Shown in pieces: positions 1-7,111 of a stretch of 28,514 nucleotides of DNA (its first letter is position 1; every line of letters starts with the position of its first letter). The stretch is taken from NCBI GenBank assembly GCA_007130545.1, contig SLSG01000305.1, forward strand, positions 1-28,514, written 5' to 3'. Made by a program: the position numbers and the translations under genes. Origin of the DNA: Bacteroidales bacterium. GTDB taxonomy: Bacteria > Bacteroidota > Bacteroidia > Bacteroidales > UBA7960. The notes below the pieces were generated by a model, which was not told where the DNA came from, searched no databases, and saw only the letters and a list, made by a program, of their open reading frames with translations.

Positions 1-995
1 GCGTGGTCTTCCCAAAGGTAAAGGGCCTTCTGGCTGAAGGTGGAGTAGGAGTGGACCTTGTTTTTGAAGAGCAGCAGGGTGGTAATGACCGGCATAAGCA
101 TCATTTTATGTCCGTCTATCACTACGGAGTCGGCCATTTCTATCCCGTTCAGGAGCTGCTTGTATTTTTCACTGAAAATGGCCGCACCGCCATGGGCGCC
201 ATCCACATGGAACCACAGCCCATGCTTTTGGCAGAACCGGCCAATGGCCTGCAGGTCGTCAAACATGCCGGTGGCCGTGGAAGGTGCGCTGCCCACGACG
301 GCCATGACCCTAAAACCTTTTTCGGTGGCCTGGCGGTAGGCTTCCTCCAGGCGGGAAACTTCCATATGGTAATCCTTGTTGACCGGGATTTTTATGATGC
401 CCTCGCTTCCCAGTCCCATGATACGGCAGGCACGGTCAATGCAGTAATGGGCCTCATCCGACACCATCACCGCAAGCTTGTCTCCGTGACCATCTTCCCA
501 GACATCGGTTCCCTCCACCGCCTTCCTTGCCGCCAGCAGGGCGGTCAGATTGGCCAGCGTGCCTCCCGAGGTGATGGAGCCATCCCCATTCTCTGAGAAC
601 CCCAGGCGCTCCAGGAAACTCTCCACGACCAGCTTTTCGATGGCCGTGGCAGAAGGGCCAACCTCATAGACGGCCATTCCGTTGTTGACAAATGCCCCCA
701 GTAAACCCGCCAGAGCCGTAACGGGCATGGACGGGGATACCTGGTGGCCCAGGTAACGGGGGTGGTGCATATGGTTGGAATATTTCAGGATGTCCTCAAA
801 CAGACGCGTGAGCGGCTGGCCGTTCAGCTCATAATCCCTCCAGAAAGCAAGCTGCTCCCCGGGTTCTTTCCAGTCCAGTACATTGATTTCCTTATTTTTG
901 GAGTCGGATAGGTATTTTGTGAGCAGTTCAACCAGCTCATGGCCAAGCCGGTTGAATGTTTCTGGGTCGTAAGCCTGTTGCAGTTTGCTTTCCAT
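1..995 (-). CDS. PLP-dependent group II decarboxylase (glutamate/tyrosine/diaminobutyrate decarboxylase-like), 3' part outside window
   Basis: Translating the minus strand from ATG at 995 gives 331 residues open to the window edge. The enzyme should decarboxylate an amino acid using pyridoxal phosphate in the cytoplasm. The fold-type I signature is visible: an SGGTLANL motif, an Asp in HVDGAHGG (about residue 265) that would contact the cofactor nitrogen, and DGHKMM with the Schiff-base Lys at about 297. The N-terminal HHPRYLGHQVSPS stretch is typical of this family. Substrate cannot be read from this fragment. An in-frame stop at 1019-1017, inside the upstream repeat array, leaves 995 as the only reasonable ATG. 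No Shine-Dalgarno sequence is seen, and the start lies 3 bases from a 27-unit heptamer array. Divergent from the mhqO-like gene. The family call is firm; the exact substrate is unknown. Confidence 0.9.
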   Translation of the reverse strand, partial: MESKLQQAYDPETFNRLGHELVELLTKYLSDSKNKEINVLDWKEPGEQLAFWRDYELNGQPLTRLFEDILKYSNHMHHPRYLGHQVSPSMPVTALAGLLGAFVNNGMAVYEVGPSATAIEKLVVESFLERLGFSENGDGSITSGGTLANLTALLAARKAVEGTDVWEDGHGDKLAVMVSDEAHYCIDRACRIMGLGSEGIIKIPVNKDYHMEVSRLEEAYRQATEKGFRVMAVVGSAPSTATGMFDDLQAIGRFCQKHGLWFHVDGAHGGAAIFSEKYKQLLNGIEMADSVVIDGHKMMLMPVITTLLLFKNKVHSYSTFSQKALYLWEDH

Positions 996-998
996 ATG

Positions 999-1187
999 TT
1001 GGGTATTGGCTATTGGCTATTGGTTGTTGGCTATTGGCTATTGGCTATTGGTTGTTGGTTATTGGTTGTTGGCTATTGGTTGTTGGTTGTTGGTTGTTGG
1101 TTGTTGGGTGTTGGCTATTGGCTATTGGCTATTGGTTGTTGGGTGTTGGTTATTGGCTATTGGCTATTGGTTGTTGGCTGTTGGCGG
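999..1187. repeat. 27-unit heptamer tandem array (TTGGNTR)
   Basis: Twenty-seven contiguous 7-base units, with no gaps. The commonest are TTGGCTA (11 copies) and TTGGTTG (9), with single or double copies of TTGGGTG, TTGGTTA, TTGGGTA, TTGGCTG and TTGGCGG. TTGG is invariant in every unit; the variable positions are 5 to 7. Blocks such as CTA-CTA-TTG and CTA-CTA-CTA-TTG recur, suggesting duplication of multi-unit segments. The plus strand has no stop codon in any frame through the array, so it produces false N-terminal extensions rich in Gly, Tyr, Trp and Leu. It lies between the divergent decarboxylase and dioxygenase genes and begins 3 bases before the decarboxylase ATG. Confidence 0.97.
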
Positions 1188-1220
1188 CTGGCATGGACCT
1201 TGTCTTTGCGGGCACGGGTC

Positions 1221-1228
1221 CAAAATTA
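1221..1228 (-). promoter_or_regulatory. predicted -7 element (TAATTTTG) for the decarboxylase
   Basis: Read on the minus strand this is an exact match to the Bacteroidota -7 consensus TAnnTTTG. Transcription would begin near 1214, giving a leader of about 220 bases that contains the complete heptamer array. No TTTG -33 partner is visible at the usual spacing, so the call rests on the -7 element alone. Confidence 0.45.
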
Positions 1229-1404
1229 ATTCTTTTCAGGGAAAGCTTAGCACCCGTCTCCGGGTTTTTGCAATTGCATCCGGAATATGTCTCTTGTCCG
1301 GCATGGCCGGCAGAGCCTCAAACATTATGGGACAAACATTGTTTGTACTTTGGAAACCAGCCGGTGTCTGCGGGAGGGACCGGCTTACAAGCATGTACTA
1401 TCCG

Positions 1405-2358
1405 ATGAAAAGAAACATCACAGGCATACACCATATCACTGCCCTGGCCTCCGACCCGGCAAAAAACCTTGATTTTTACACCGGGGTGCTGGGCTTGCGC
1501 TTTATCAAGAAGACGGTCAACTTCGATGCCCCGGACGTTTACCATCTCTATTACGGGGATGAAGCGGGGAGCCCGGGAAGTATTCTTACCTTTTTCCCCT
1601 ACGAGGGCATCCGGCGGGGCAGCCATGGGAAGGGGCTGGTCAATACGACCACCTTTTCGGTGCCCCTGGATTCGATCGGTTTCTGGGAGGAAAGGCTGAA
1701 GCGTTTTGGGGTGCCGCACAAAGATGCCCAGGAGCGGCTGGGGAATGAAGTATTCATTTATTTTGAGGATCCCGATGGGCTGGGCCTGGAACTGGTGTTC
1801 AATGAGCATGACCCGCGTCCTGGCTTCACCTACGGCCATATTCCCGCTGAGCATGCCATCCGTGGTTTCTTCAGTGCAGAAATATGGGCCGGGGGTTATG
1901 AGCGCACTGCGGCTTTGCTTACCAACCAGATGGACCATGTGCTGATCGCCGAGCAGGGGAACAGGTTCCGTTTCGCGGCCACCGATGCCCCCGGCAACTA
2001 CATCGATATACTGGTACCCAATGCCTCAGGCAATGGCATGAGCGGGGCGGGCACCATTCACCATCTGGCGTTCAGCACGCCCGATGAGGAAACCCAGCTG
2101 ATTGCCAGGCGGCGGATTGCCGAGCGTATGCTGAACCCTACACCGGTGATCGACAGGCAGTACTTCAAGTCCATTTATTTCAGGGAGCCTTCGGGGGTAT
2201 TGTTCGAAGTGGCGACGGAAGCGCCGGGGTTTGCTGTGGATGAACCGGCAGAAAGTCTGGGTGAGGGACTAATGCTTCCACCACGCTACGAGCCTTTCCG
2301 TCCGCAGTTGGAAAAAAGCCTTCCGGCCCTGAAGCTCAATCTTGAAGCGTATCAGTAA
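1405..2358 (+). CDS. mhqO: MhqO-like ring-cleaving dioxygenase (glyoxalase/VOC superfamily)
   Basis: A 317-residue protein with two vicinal-oxygen-chelate modules. Module one starts with GIHHITA (His9-His10) and carries GLGLELVFNE. Module two starts with TIHHLAF (His219-His220) and ends with GVLFEVATE (Glu268). These His and Glu residues would supply the metal site. The length and the opening ITGIHHITALASDP match the MhqO/MhqA group, linked in Bacillus to hydroquinone and catechol-type compounds. ATG at 1405 was chosen; ATG at 1393 is an alternative four codons upstream. The frame stays open far upstream only because the repeat array lacks stops, so that 140-residue extension is rejected. The next gene is an MhqD-like esterase, the known operon partner, which supports the assignment. 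Its stop codon sits in a 23-base tandem duplication. Confidence 0.85.
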   Translation: MKRNITGIHHITALASDPAKNLDFYTGVLGLRFIKKTVNFDAPDVYHLYYGDEAGSPGSILTFFPYEGIRRGSHGKGLVNTTTFSVPLDSIGFWEERLKRFGVPHKDAQERLGNEVFIYFEDPDGLGLELVFNEHDPRPGFTYGHIPAEHAIRGFFSAEIWAGGYERTAALLTNQMDHVLIAEQGNRFRFAATDAPGNYIDILVPNASGNGMSGAGTIHHLAFSTPDEETQLIARRRIAERMLNPTPVIDRQYFKSIYFREPSGVLFEVATEAPGFAVDEPAESLGEGLMLPPRYEPFRPQLEKSLPALKLNLEAYQ

Positions 2359-2386
2359 TTGCCCTTGAAGCGTATCAGTAATTGCC
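2341..2386. repeat. perfect 23-bp tandem duplication across the mhqO stop codon
   Basis: Bases 2341-2363 and 2364-2386 are identical and adjacent. The first copy encodes the last residues of the dioxygenase and its TAA stop (2356-2358). The second lies in the untranslated gap before the esterase start. Loss or gain of one copy would leave the dioxygenase C-terminus unchanged and alter only the spacer. Confidence 0.97.
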
Positions 2387-2403
2387 AGAACATTTTTAAA
2401 GGA

Positions 2404-3051
2404 ATGACCATGCATACAGCCCGGATTCATAAAGCGGGACTCCCCCTGGAGAGCGCAGAAAGAGTGATGATCATGGTCCATGGTCGTGGGGCCACAGCCG
2501 GCAATATAGTCGGACTGGCCCCCCAGCTGGCACTGGAGGGGTTTGCCCTGCTGGCCCCCGAGGCGACAAACAACACCTGGTACCCACATTCTTTCATGGT
2601 CCCGCCGGAGCGCAACGAGCCCTGGCTTGGATCGGCCCTTGCCCTGCTGAAACGCATGGAGTCGGATTTGGTACGTGAGGGCTTTGCCCCGGACACCATC
2701 TGGTTTCTGGGCTTTTCTCAAGGGGCTTGTCTGACGCTGGAATATACGGCACGACATGCAAAGCGTTATGGCGGGGTGATTGCTTTTACAGGCGGACTCA
2801 TCGGGGATCGCATCCGCCCGGAAAATTATCCCGGGGACTTTGCCCGAACCCCTGTTTTCATAGGTAGCAGCGATCCCGACATGCATATACCTGTGGCGCG
2901 TGTGCATGAATCAGGGAAGATCTTACAGAACATGAATGCCGATGTGCATATGCAAATCTACCCGGATATGGGGCATACCATCAGTGAAGAGGAGGTATTG
3001 TTCGTGAACGAACGGATACTCCGCTCATCTTCCGGACTGCCTGACGCCTGA
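2404..3051 (+). CDS. mhqD: MhqD-like phospholipase/carboxylesterase (alpha/beta hydrolase)
   Basis: A cytoplasmic 215-residue alpha/beta hydrolase of the Abhydrolase_2 type. The MVHGRGATAGN stretch is the oxyanion-loop region, GFSQGA carries the nucleophile Ser105, an Asp lies in SSDPDMHIP (about 157-159), and His191 is in DMGHTIS. Together they form a complete catalytic triad. It follows the ring-cleaving dioxygenase by 45 bases, the gene order of mhqO-mhqD in Bacillus, where the pair responds to quinones. Hydrolysis of a ring-cleavage product is inferred, not shown. Starts at 2404 and 2410 both fit: AAAGGA at 2398-2403 gives better ribosome spacing to 2410. An upstream TTG at 2359 falls in the tandem duplication and is rejected. 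The last 27 bases overlap the convergent head-GIN gene. Confidence 0.85.
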   Translation: MTMHTARIHKAGLPLESAERVMIMVHGRGATAGNIVGLAPQLALEGFALLAPEATNNTWYPHSFMVPPERNEPWLGSALALLKRMESDLVREGFAPDTIWFLGFSQGACLTLEYTARHAKRYGGVIAFTGGLIGDRIRPENYPGDFARTPVFIGSSDPDMHIPVARVHESGKILQNMNADVHMQIYPDMGHTISEEEVLFVNERILRSSSGLPDA

Positions 3052-3768
3052 AGAGCCGCTGGTGCGGACATCTACAACCGGACTCCCGCCAACAATTCTA
3101 AGGTCGGATGAGCCGGAAAGGGAGCCGGTGACCCTTTGGGTGATTGTGGCCCACATATCTGATGAGCCACTCAGTCTTACACTGGCTACGGCACATTCAA
3201 AATTTTGGCCCCTGAAGTCGCTGGAACCGCTGGCGCTGACCTCTGCAAAAGCAGCAAATCCGCTAATATGTACGTCTGATGAACCCGAAGAATTGACATA
3301 CAACTCATCCACTTCCACGCTCAAGCGGATATCGCTGGCGCCGCTGGAAGACAGGACCAGCATGGGTTGCCTTACGGCATTGGTAAATACAGCTGTGGAC
3401 GCACCGCTGGTCTTCAGTTCTCGAATGGCGGGCATGGTGACATGGACTTTAAGTTCCTTGTACCTGCGGAGGTTTGTGGAAGGCGTCATGCCAATACGCA
3501 GGGTTTTTCCGATGGTCTCGATCTGTATGCGTTCCATCAGGTTGTCATCGGCTACGACCTCTATATGCCATCCGTCACCAATTGTGATAAAAAGGTCGAA
3601 GGCCCCGCCTACGGTAATCTGGTCAAAGCCTGTGATGGTCCTGGTCTCGCTGACCACATTCCCGCTGCCGCTAATGGCTCGCCACTGCCCCATGGCCTGT
3701 ATGGAGCAGAAACTGATGATGAAAAGCAATGCAAGGCCGTTTGCAAAAACTTTGGTTTGTTTGTACAT
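3025..3768 (-). CDS. secreted head-GIN domain protein (DUF2807)
   Basis: A 247-residue exported protein with a signal peptide (hydrophobic residues 10-26, cleavage likely near AMG-QW). The body is a putative auto-transporter adhesin head GIN domain (DUF2807), common in Bacteroidota and of unknown function. Seven SG(A/S)S turns occur at residues 121, 142, 161, 180, 200, 218 and 237, spaced 18 to 21 residues, four of them as SGSSD. This is what a right-handed beta-helix with Ser/Asp-lined turns would look like. No LPXTG, lipobox or type IX C-terminal signal is seen. It is transcribed away from the lipoprotein hydrolase across a 125-base divergent gap, and its 3' end overlaps the esterase gene by 27 bases. 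Family firm, function unknown. Confidence 0.85.
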   Translation of the reverse strand: MYKQTKVFANGLALLFIISFCSIQAMGQWRAISGSGNVVSETRTITGFDQITVGGAFDLFITIGDGWHIEVVADDNLMERIQIETIGKTLRIGMTPSTNLRRYKELKVHVTMPAIRELKTSGASTAVFTNAVRQPMLVLSSSGASDIRLSVEVDELYVNSSGSSDVHISGFAAFAEVSASGSSDFRGQNFECAVASVRLSGSSDMWATITQRVTGSLSGSSDLRIVGGSPVVDVRTSGSSGVRQSGR

Positions 3769-3840
3769 AATTGCCGTTTTTAAAATAAAGAATATCTTTA
3801 AGACGTTTGATTTCGTGAATAGTTACAGGCAATGGTTTTT

Positions 3841-3873
3841 TTTGCCGGGTTAAACAATTATGGGATTATTTTG
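3841..3873 (+). promoter_or_regulatory. possible promoter for the lipoprotein hydrolase
   Basis: TTTG at 3841-3844, a 21-base spacer, then TTATTTTG at 3866-3873, which is one mismatch from TAnnTTTG. Transcription would start near 3880, just before the ATG at 3894. Weak because of the mismatch. Confidence 0.35.
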
Positions 3874-3893
3874 TCTTTTTAATAAAATAGCGT

Positions 3894-5099
3894 ATGCTGA
3901 TGCACCCCCGCCAATCCCTCAAATTTTTCCTTGCAGCCACTTTGCTGGCCACATTTTTCTCCTGCCTGAAGGACGAAGAAGCGCCGCCCGCACACCAGCC
4001 CGAATTTCTGATTGAGGCCGTTCAGGTCGCGGATCTTAGCCGGGAGGAGGTTGCAGAAATAATGTCACAAGGTGGTTTCTACCCCCCGGGTTCAGAGCTG
4101 CTGGTAAGGTTCGGTGTGGAGGCTTACAGTTTGACTTACAATACTGTGTTGTGGGACGGGTCGGCCATCGTGGCTTCCGGCGCATTGCTCGTTCCCAAAA
4201 CGACCGAAAAATTTCCGCTGCTCTCCTTTCAGCCCGGGACCCTTGGCAGTCCGTCGGAGGCCCCATCCCTTTTTCAGTCACCGTATACAGACCTGGCCAG
4301 TGTGTTTGCATCAGCAGGCTTCATCATGGCTTTGCCCGACTTCCCGGGTTATGGTGTCAGCGCAGAGACCGAACACCCTTATGAACACCGCGAGAGCCTG
4401 GCCTTAGCCACCCGTGACATGATACGGGCAGCCAGGGAGTTCTTCCTGGTCGAAAGGCGGGAAGCATTGTCTGAACAGCTTTTCCTGTCTGGCTATTCTG
4501 CAGGGGGCTATGCCACCCTTGCAGCGCTGAAGCTGCTGCAGGATGAACATCCGGATGAGTTCCGGGTCTCCGGTGCAACGGCCGGGGGAGGGGCCTACAA
4601 CAAAACCCAAATGTTTCTGGAGATTGTCAAGTCTGACATCGAATTGCCCAATATAGCACTTTACTTATGGGCGTTGGATGTATACAATAAGATATACCCG
4701 GAATTGAGGCGTCCTTACACTGCGTATTTCAACGAGCCCTGGGCTACCCAGATCGCGCAGGAAGGGGTTTTCTCCGGGGTAGAGAAAAACCCTTCCATTT
4801 TGCTGAACCCCTCCTTTGTGGAAGAAATTGGTTCGGGCAGCGATACCGCCTTTCTGTCGGTGCTGGCAGACAATGACGTCTATGACTGGCTGCCGGAAAT
4901 GCCACTGAAACTCTATCATGGCACATACGACCTGGTGGTGCCCTACTTTAACGCCCAGACAGCCTATGAAGCGATGACCGCAAGGGGGGCGGCGGACCTG
5001 GAGCTGGAGCCCATTGTTCAGGGCACACATGAGTCGAGTCTCCTGAATTATATGATGGGGACTTTCGGCTATTTTTTAGCCATCCGGAATCCTGGTTAA
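3894..5099 (+). CDS. lipoprotein alpha/beta hydrolase, secretory-lipase-like
   Basis: A 401-residue lipoprotein. The signal peptide ends in TFFSC with Cys24 as the lipidated residue. The next residues, LKDEE, fit the X-K-(D/E)2 surface-export pattern described for Bacteroidota lipoproteins, so the enzyme is probably displayed outside the outer membrane. The catalytic domain has GYSAGG with nucleophile Ser202, Asp346 in YHGTYDLVVPY and His379 in GTHESS, a full triad in the expected order. The layout resembles secretory lipases and large Bacteroidota alpha/beta hydrolases; the substrate (ester or peptide) is not determinable. ATG at 3894 gives a clean signal peptide, and ATG at 3900 is nearly equivalent. 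It stands alone, divergent from the head-GIN gene. Confidence 0.8.
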   Translation: MLMHPRQSLKFFLAATLLATFFSCLKDEEAPPAHQPEFLIEAVQVADLSREEVAEIMSQGGFYPPGSELLVRFGVEAYSLTYNTVLWDGSAIVASGALLVPKTTEKFPLLSFQPGTLGSPSEAPSLFQSPYTDLASVFASAGFIMALPDFPGYGVSAETEHPYEHRESLALATRDMIRAAREFFLVERREALSEQLFLSGYSAGGYATLAALKLLQDEHPDEFRVSGATAGGGAYNKTQMFLEIVKSDIELPNIALYLWALDVYNKIYPELRRPYTAYFNEPWATQIAQEGVFSGVEKNPSILLNPSFVEEIGSGSDTAFLSVLADNDVYDWLPEMPLKLYHGTYDLVVPYFNAQTAYEAMTARGAADLELEPIVQGTHESSLLNYMMGTFGYFLAIRNPG

Positions 5100-5143
5100 G
5101 GGAAATAAGCGGCCCGCAAAGGCAGAACCTGTCCATAGTTTTG

Positions 5144-5151
5144 TACCTTTG
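5144..5151 (+). promoter_or_regulatory. predicted -7 element (TACCTTTG) for the DUF4914 gene
   Basis: Exact TAnnTTTG match. Transcription would start near 5158, leaving about 22 bases before GTG at 5180. The element therefore argues against the in-frame TTG at 5141, which lies upstream of the predicted transcript start. Confidence 0.5.
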
Positions 5152-5179
5152 CCCGTTATTTACCCCAACCAGTCGTATC

Positions 5180-7111
5180 GTGAAAAATATTTTTGAAGTC
5201 CTTGAGGAAAAACAGATCGTTCTTCCGGGTGATGTCGTAGATCTATTAACCGGGGCGAAAAACGTCCGGTTTTTCAATACCGTCGAGGAACTGGCGGATG
5301 CCTCCACCGGAGGCAGGGAGCAGCTCAGCTTTGAGGTGAGCTATGAAGTCCCGGGTAAGGGAAGGGTCGTCGAGGCGGTTGTTCACCGGGTGAAGAATGG
5401 AATATCAGCCAATTATACCGAAAAGTATATGCGCAGGAGAGACCCCGACACGATGGTCATCGGGGATGATCTCCCATCCGACAAAACCCTTTACAAGGAT
5501 AAGTATGGACAGGATTTCTCCGGACTCAGGGGGGAAACCATGGCCTGGCTGAAGGAGCAGGACCTGGCTGTCTTTTTTTATTTTGCGGGCCAGCATGGGA
5601 TTGGTGCTGGTGGCATAGCGATCGCCCCTGCCAATGCGGCTTTTTTTGCCATGGGACTGGCCATGCTGCAGAAGATGCTTTCTCCGGATGAATTACCCCA
5701 GGGGTTCAGTGTGGACTCTGTTATATTCGTGGCTCCGCCTTTCAGGCACACCCATTTTGAGGGCCGGCAGGTGGTTGTTCACAACCGTTCAGAAACCTTG
5801 CACGAGGTCTATTCTTACAATCTCTACCCCGGCCCGAGCGCAAAAAAAGGCCTTTACGGGGTTTTGCTCTTCAAGGGGTCAAGGGAGGGCTGGATCACGG
5901 CCCACTGCTCCGCCGTGCAGGTTTTCAGTCCGTACGACAACTTCACGAACTTCATGCATGAAGGGGCCAGCGGGGGTGGAAAGAGTGAAATGTTCCAGCA
6001 TATCGTCCGGGAGGAGCAGGGCAATGTATTGGTCGGCGAGAATACGATTAGCGGCGAAAAACGATTTGTTTCCATTCCACAGCTCTGTGGATTCCGGCCG
6101 TTCGCGGATGATATGGCCATGTGCCATCCGTCCATCCAGCGCGACAACGGCAAGCTGACCATCCTGGACGCGGAGAATGGCTGGTTTATCCGGGTTGACA
6201 GTGTGACGGAATATGGCAGGGACCCCTTTCTGGAGAAGCTGGCCATACAGTCCAGGCGTCCCCTGCTGTTCCTGAATATTGAAACCCAGCCGGGCTGTAC
6301 CGCCCTGCCCTGGGACCATATTGAGGATGAGCCGGGGGTTCGTTGCCCAAACCCCCGCATGGTGGTTCCGAGAGACATGATTCCCGGTATCGTCAACAAA
6401 CCCCTGAACATAGATGTGAGAAGCTTCGGGGTACGCACACCCCCGTTCACCCTTGAGAATCCATCTTACGGGATCATTGGTCTGTTCCATATCCTGCCGC
6501 CGGCACTGGCCTGGTTGTGGCGGCTGGTCGCCCCCCGCGGCCACGGCAATCCGAGCATTCTGGGTACGGACAGTATGGAGAGCGAAGGTGTCGGGTCCTA
6601 CTGGCCTTTTGCTACGGGAAAAATGATCAAACAGGCCAACCTCTTGCTGGACCAGATCATCAAAACCCCGCGGACCCGCTATACACTAAGCCCGAACCAG
6701 TACATTGGGGTGTGGAAGGTGGGTTTCAAGCCCCAGCTGCTGATGAGGGAGTACCTGACCAGGCGTGGAAATGCCAAGTTCCGTACGGACCAGTACCAGC
6801 CTGCACGTTGCCCGTTGCTGGGTTACGAGCTGAACTACCTGTCGATCGAAGGCAGCAAGGTTCCTACACGGTTTTTGAAGGTTTACCGGCAATTGGAGGT
6901 GGGGCATGAAGGCTACGACAAAGGGTCGGAGATGCTGACAGATTTTTTCCACACGGAACTCAGGAAATACCTGCAGCCGGATTTGGCACCCAAAGGACGT
7001 GAGATCATTGAGGCCTGCCTGAATGGTGCCGGCCAGGAGGATTACATCAGCATTCTGCCTATGGATTACCAGTATTCCTTCTTTTCACATGAGATAGAAG
7101 CCGAAGAATAG
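5180..7111 (+). CDS. DUF4914 family protein with PEP-carboxykinase-like P-loop layout
   Basis: A 643-residue cytoplasmic protein, no signal peptide or membrane segment. I recognise it as DUF4914, a Bacteroidota family of unknown function. The nucleotide-binding core is visible: GASGGGKSE (residues 262-270, Lys268) is a P-loop, and PFADDMAM (Asp310-Asp311) sits where a second metal-binding motif would be. Downstream, the segment around CPNPRMVVPRDMIPG (Arg393) and DVRSFGVRTPPFT resembles by eye the NTRVAYP and DAFGVLPP regions of ATP-dependent PEP carboxykinase. Whether it phosphorylates, carboxylates or only binds nucleotide is unknown. GTG at 5180 was chosen because the predicted promoter excludes the upstream TTG. 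The stop abuts the valS stop with no bases between. Family call good, PEPCK relationship an inference. Confidence 0.75.
   Translation: MKNIFEVLEEKQIVLPGDVVDLLTGAKNVRFFNTVEELADASTGGREQLSFEVSYEVPGKGRVVEAVVHRVKNGISANYTEKYMRRRDPDTMVIGDDLPSDKTLYKDKYGQDFSGLRGETMAWLKEQDLAVFFYFAGQHGIGAGGIAIAPANAAFFAMGLAMLQKMLSPDELPQGFSVDSVIFVAPPFRHTHFEGRQVVVHNRSETLHEVYSYNLYPGPSAKKGLYGVLLFKGSREGWITAHCSAVQVFSPYDNFTNFMHEGASGGGKSEMFQHIVREEQGNVLVGENTISGEKRFVSIPQLCGFRPFADDMAMCHPSIQRDNGKLTILDAENGWFIRVDSVTEYGRDPFLEKLAIQSRRPLLFLNIETQPGCTALPWDHIEDEPGVRCPNPRMVVPRDMIPGIVNKPLNIDVRSFGVRTPPFTLENPSYGIIGLFHILPPALAWLWRLVAPRGHGNPSILGTDSMESEGVGSYWPFATGKMIKQANLLLDQIIKTPRTRYTLSPNQYIGVWKVGFKPQLLMREYLTRRGNAKFRTDQYQPARCPLLGYELNYLSIEGSKVPTRFLKVYRQLEVGHEGYDKGSEMLTDFFHTELRKYLQPDLAPKGREIIEACLNGAGQEDYISILPMDYQYSFFSHEIEAEE

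Larger units (their letters stand above)
996..1404. other. 409-base divergent intergenic region
   Basis: No gene is supported here. It holds the heptamer array (999-1187), a minus-strand TAnnTTTG element (1221-1228) that would drive the decarboxylase, and on the plus strand only a degenerate element, TACTTTG at 1346-1352, about 50 bases before the dioxygenase start. The open plus-strand frame through the region is an artefact of the stop-free repeat. Confidence 0.7.

Noticed and set aside
3..596. Open plus-strand frame over the first 600 bases
   Set aside because: It is antisense to the decarboxylase, whose minus-strand translation carries clear family motifs.
999..1187. CRISPR array
   Set aside because: Seven-base units with no spacers and no cas genes; it is a minisatellite.
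985..1404. Long N-terminal extension of the dioxygenase through the heptamer array
   Set aside because: The array has no stops in any plus frame because of its composition; the extension is Trp/Gly/Leu repeats and the family starts at MKRNITGIHH.
3062..3853. 263-residue plus-strand frame
   Set aside because: Antisense shadow of the head-GIN gene, no recognisable domain.
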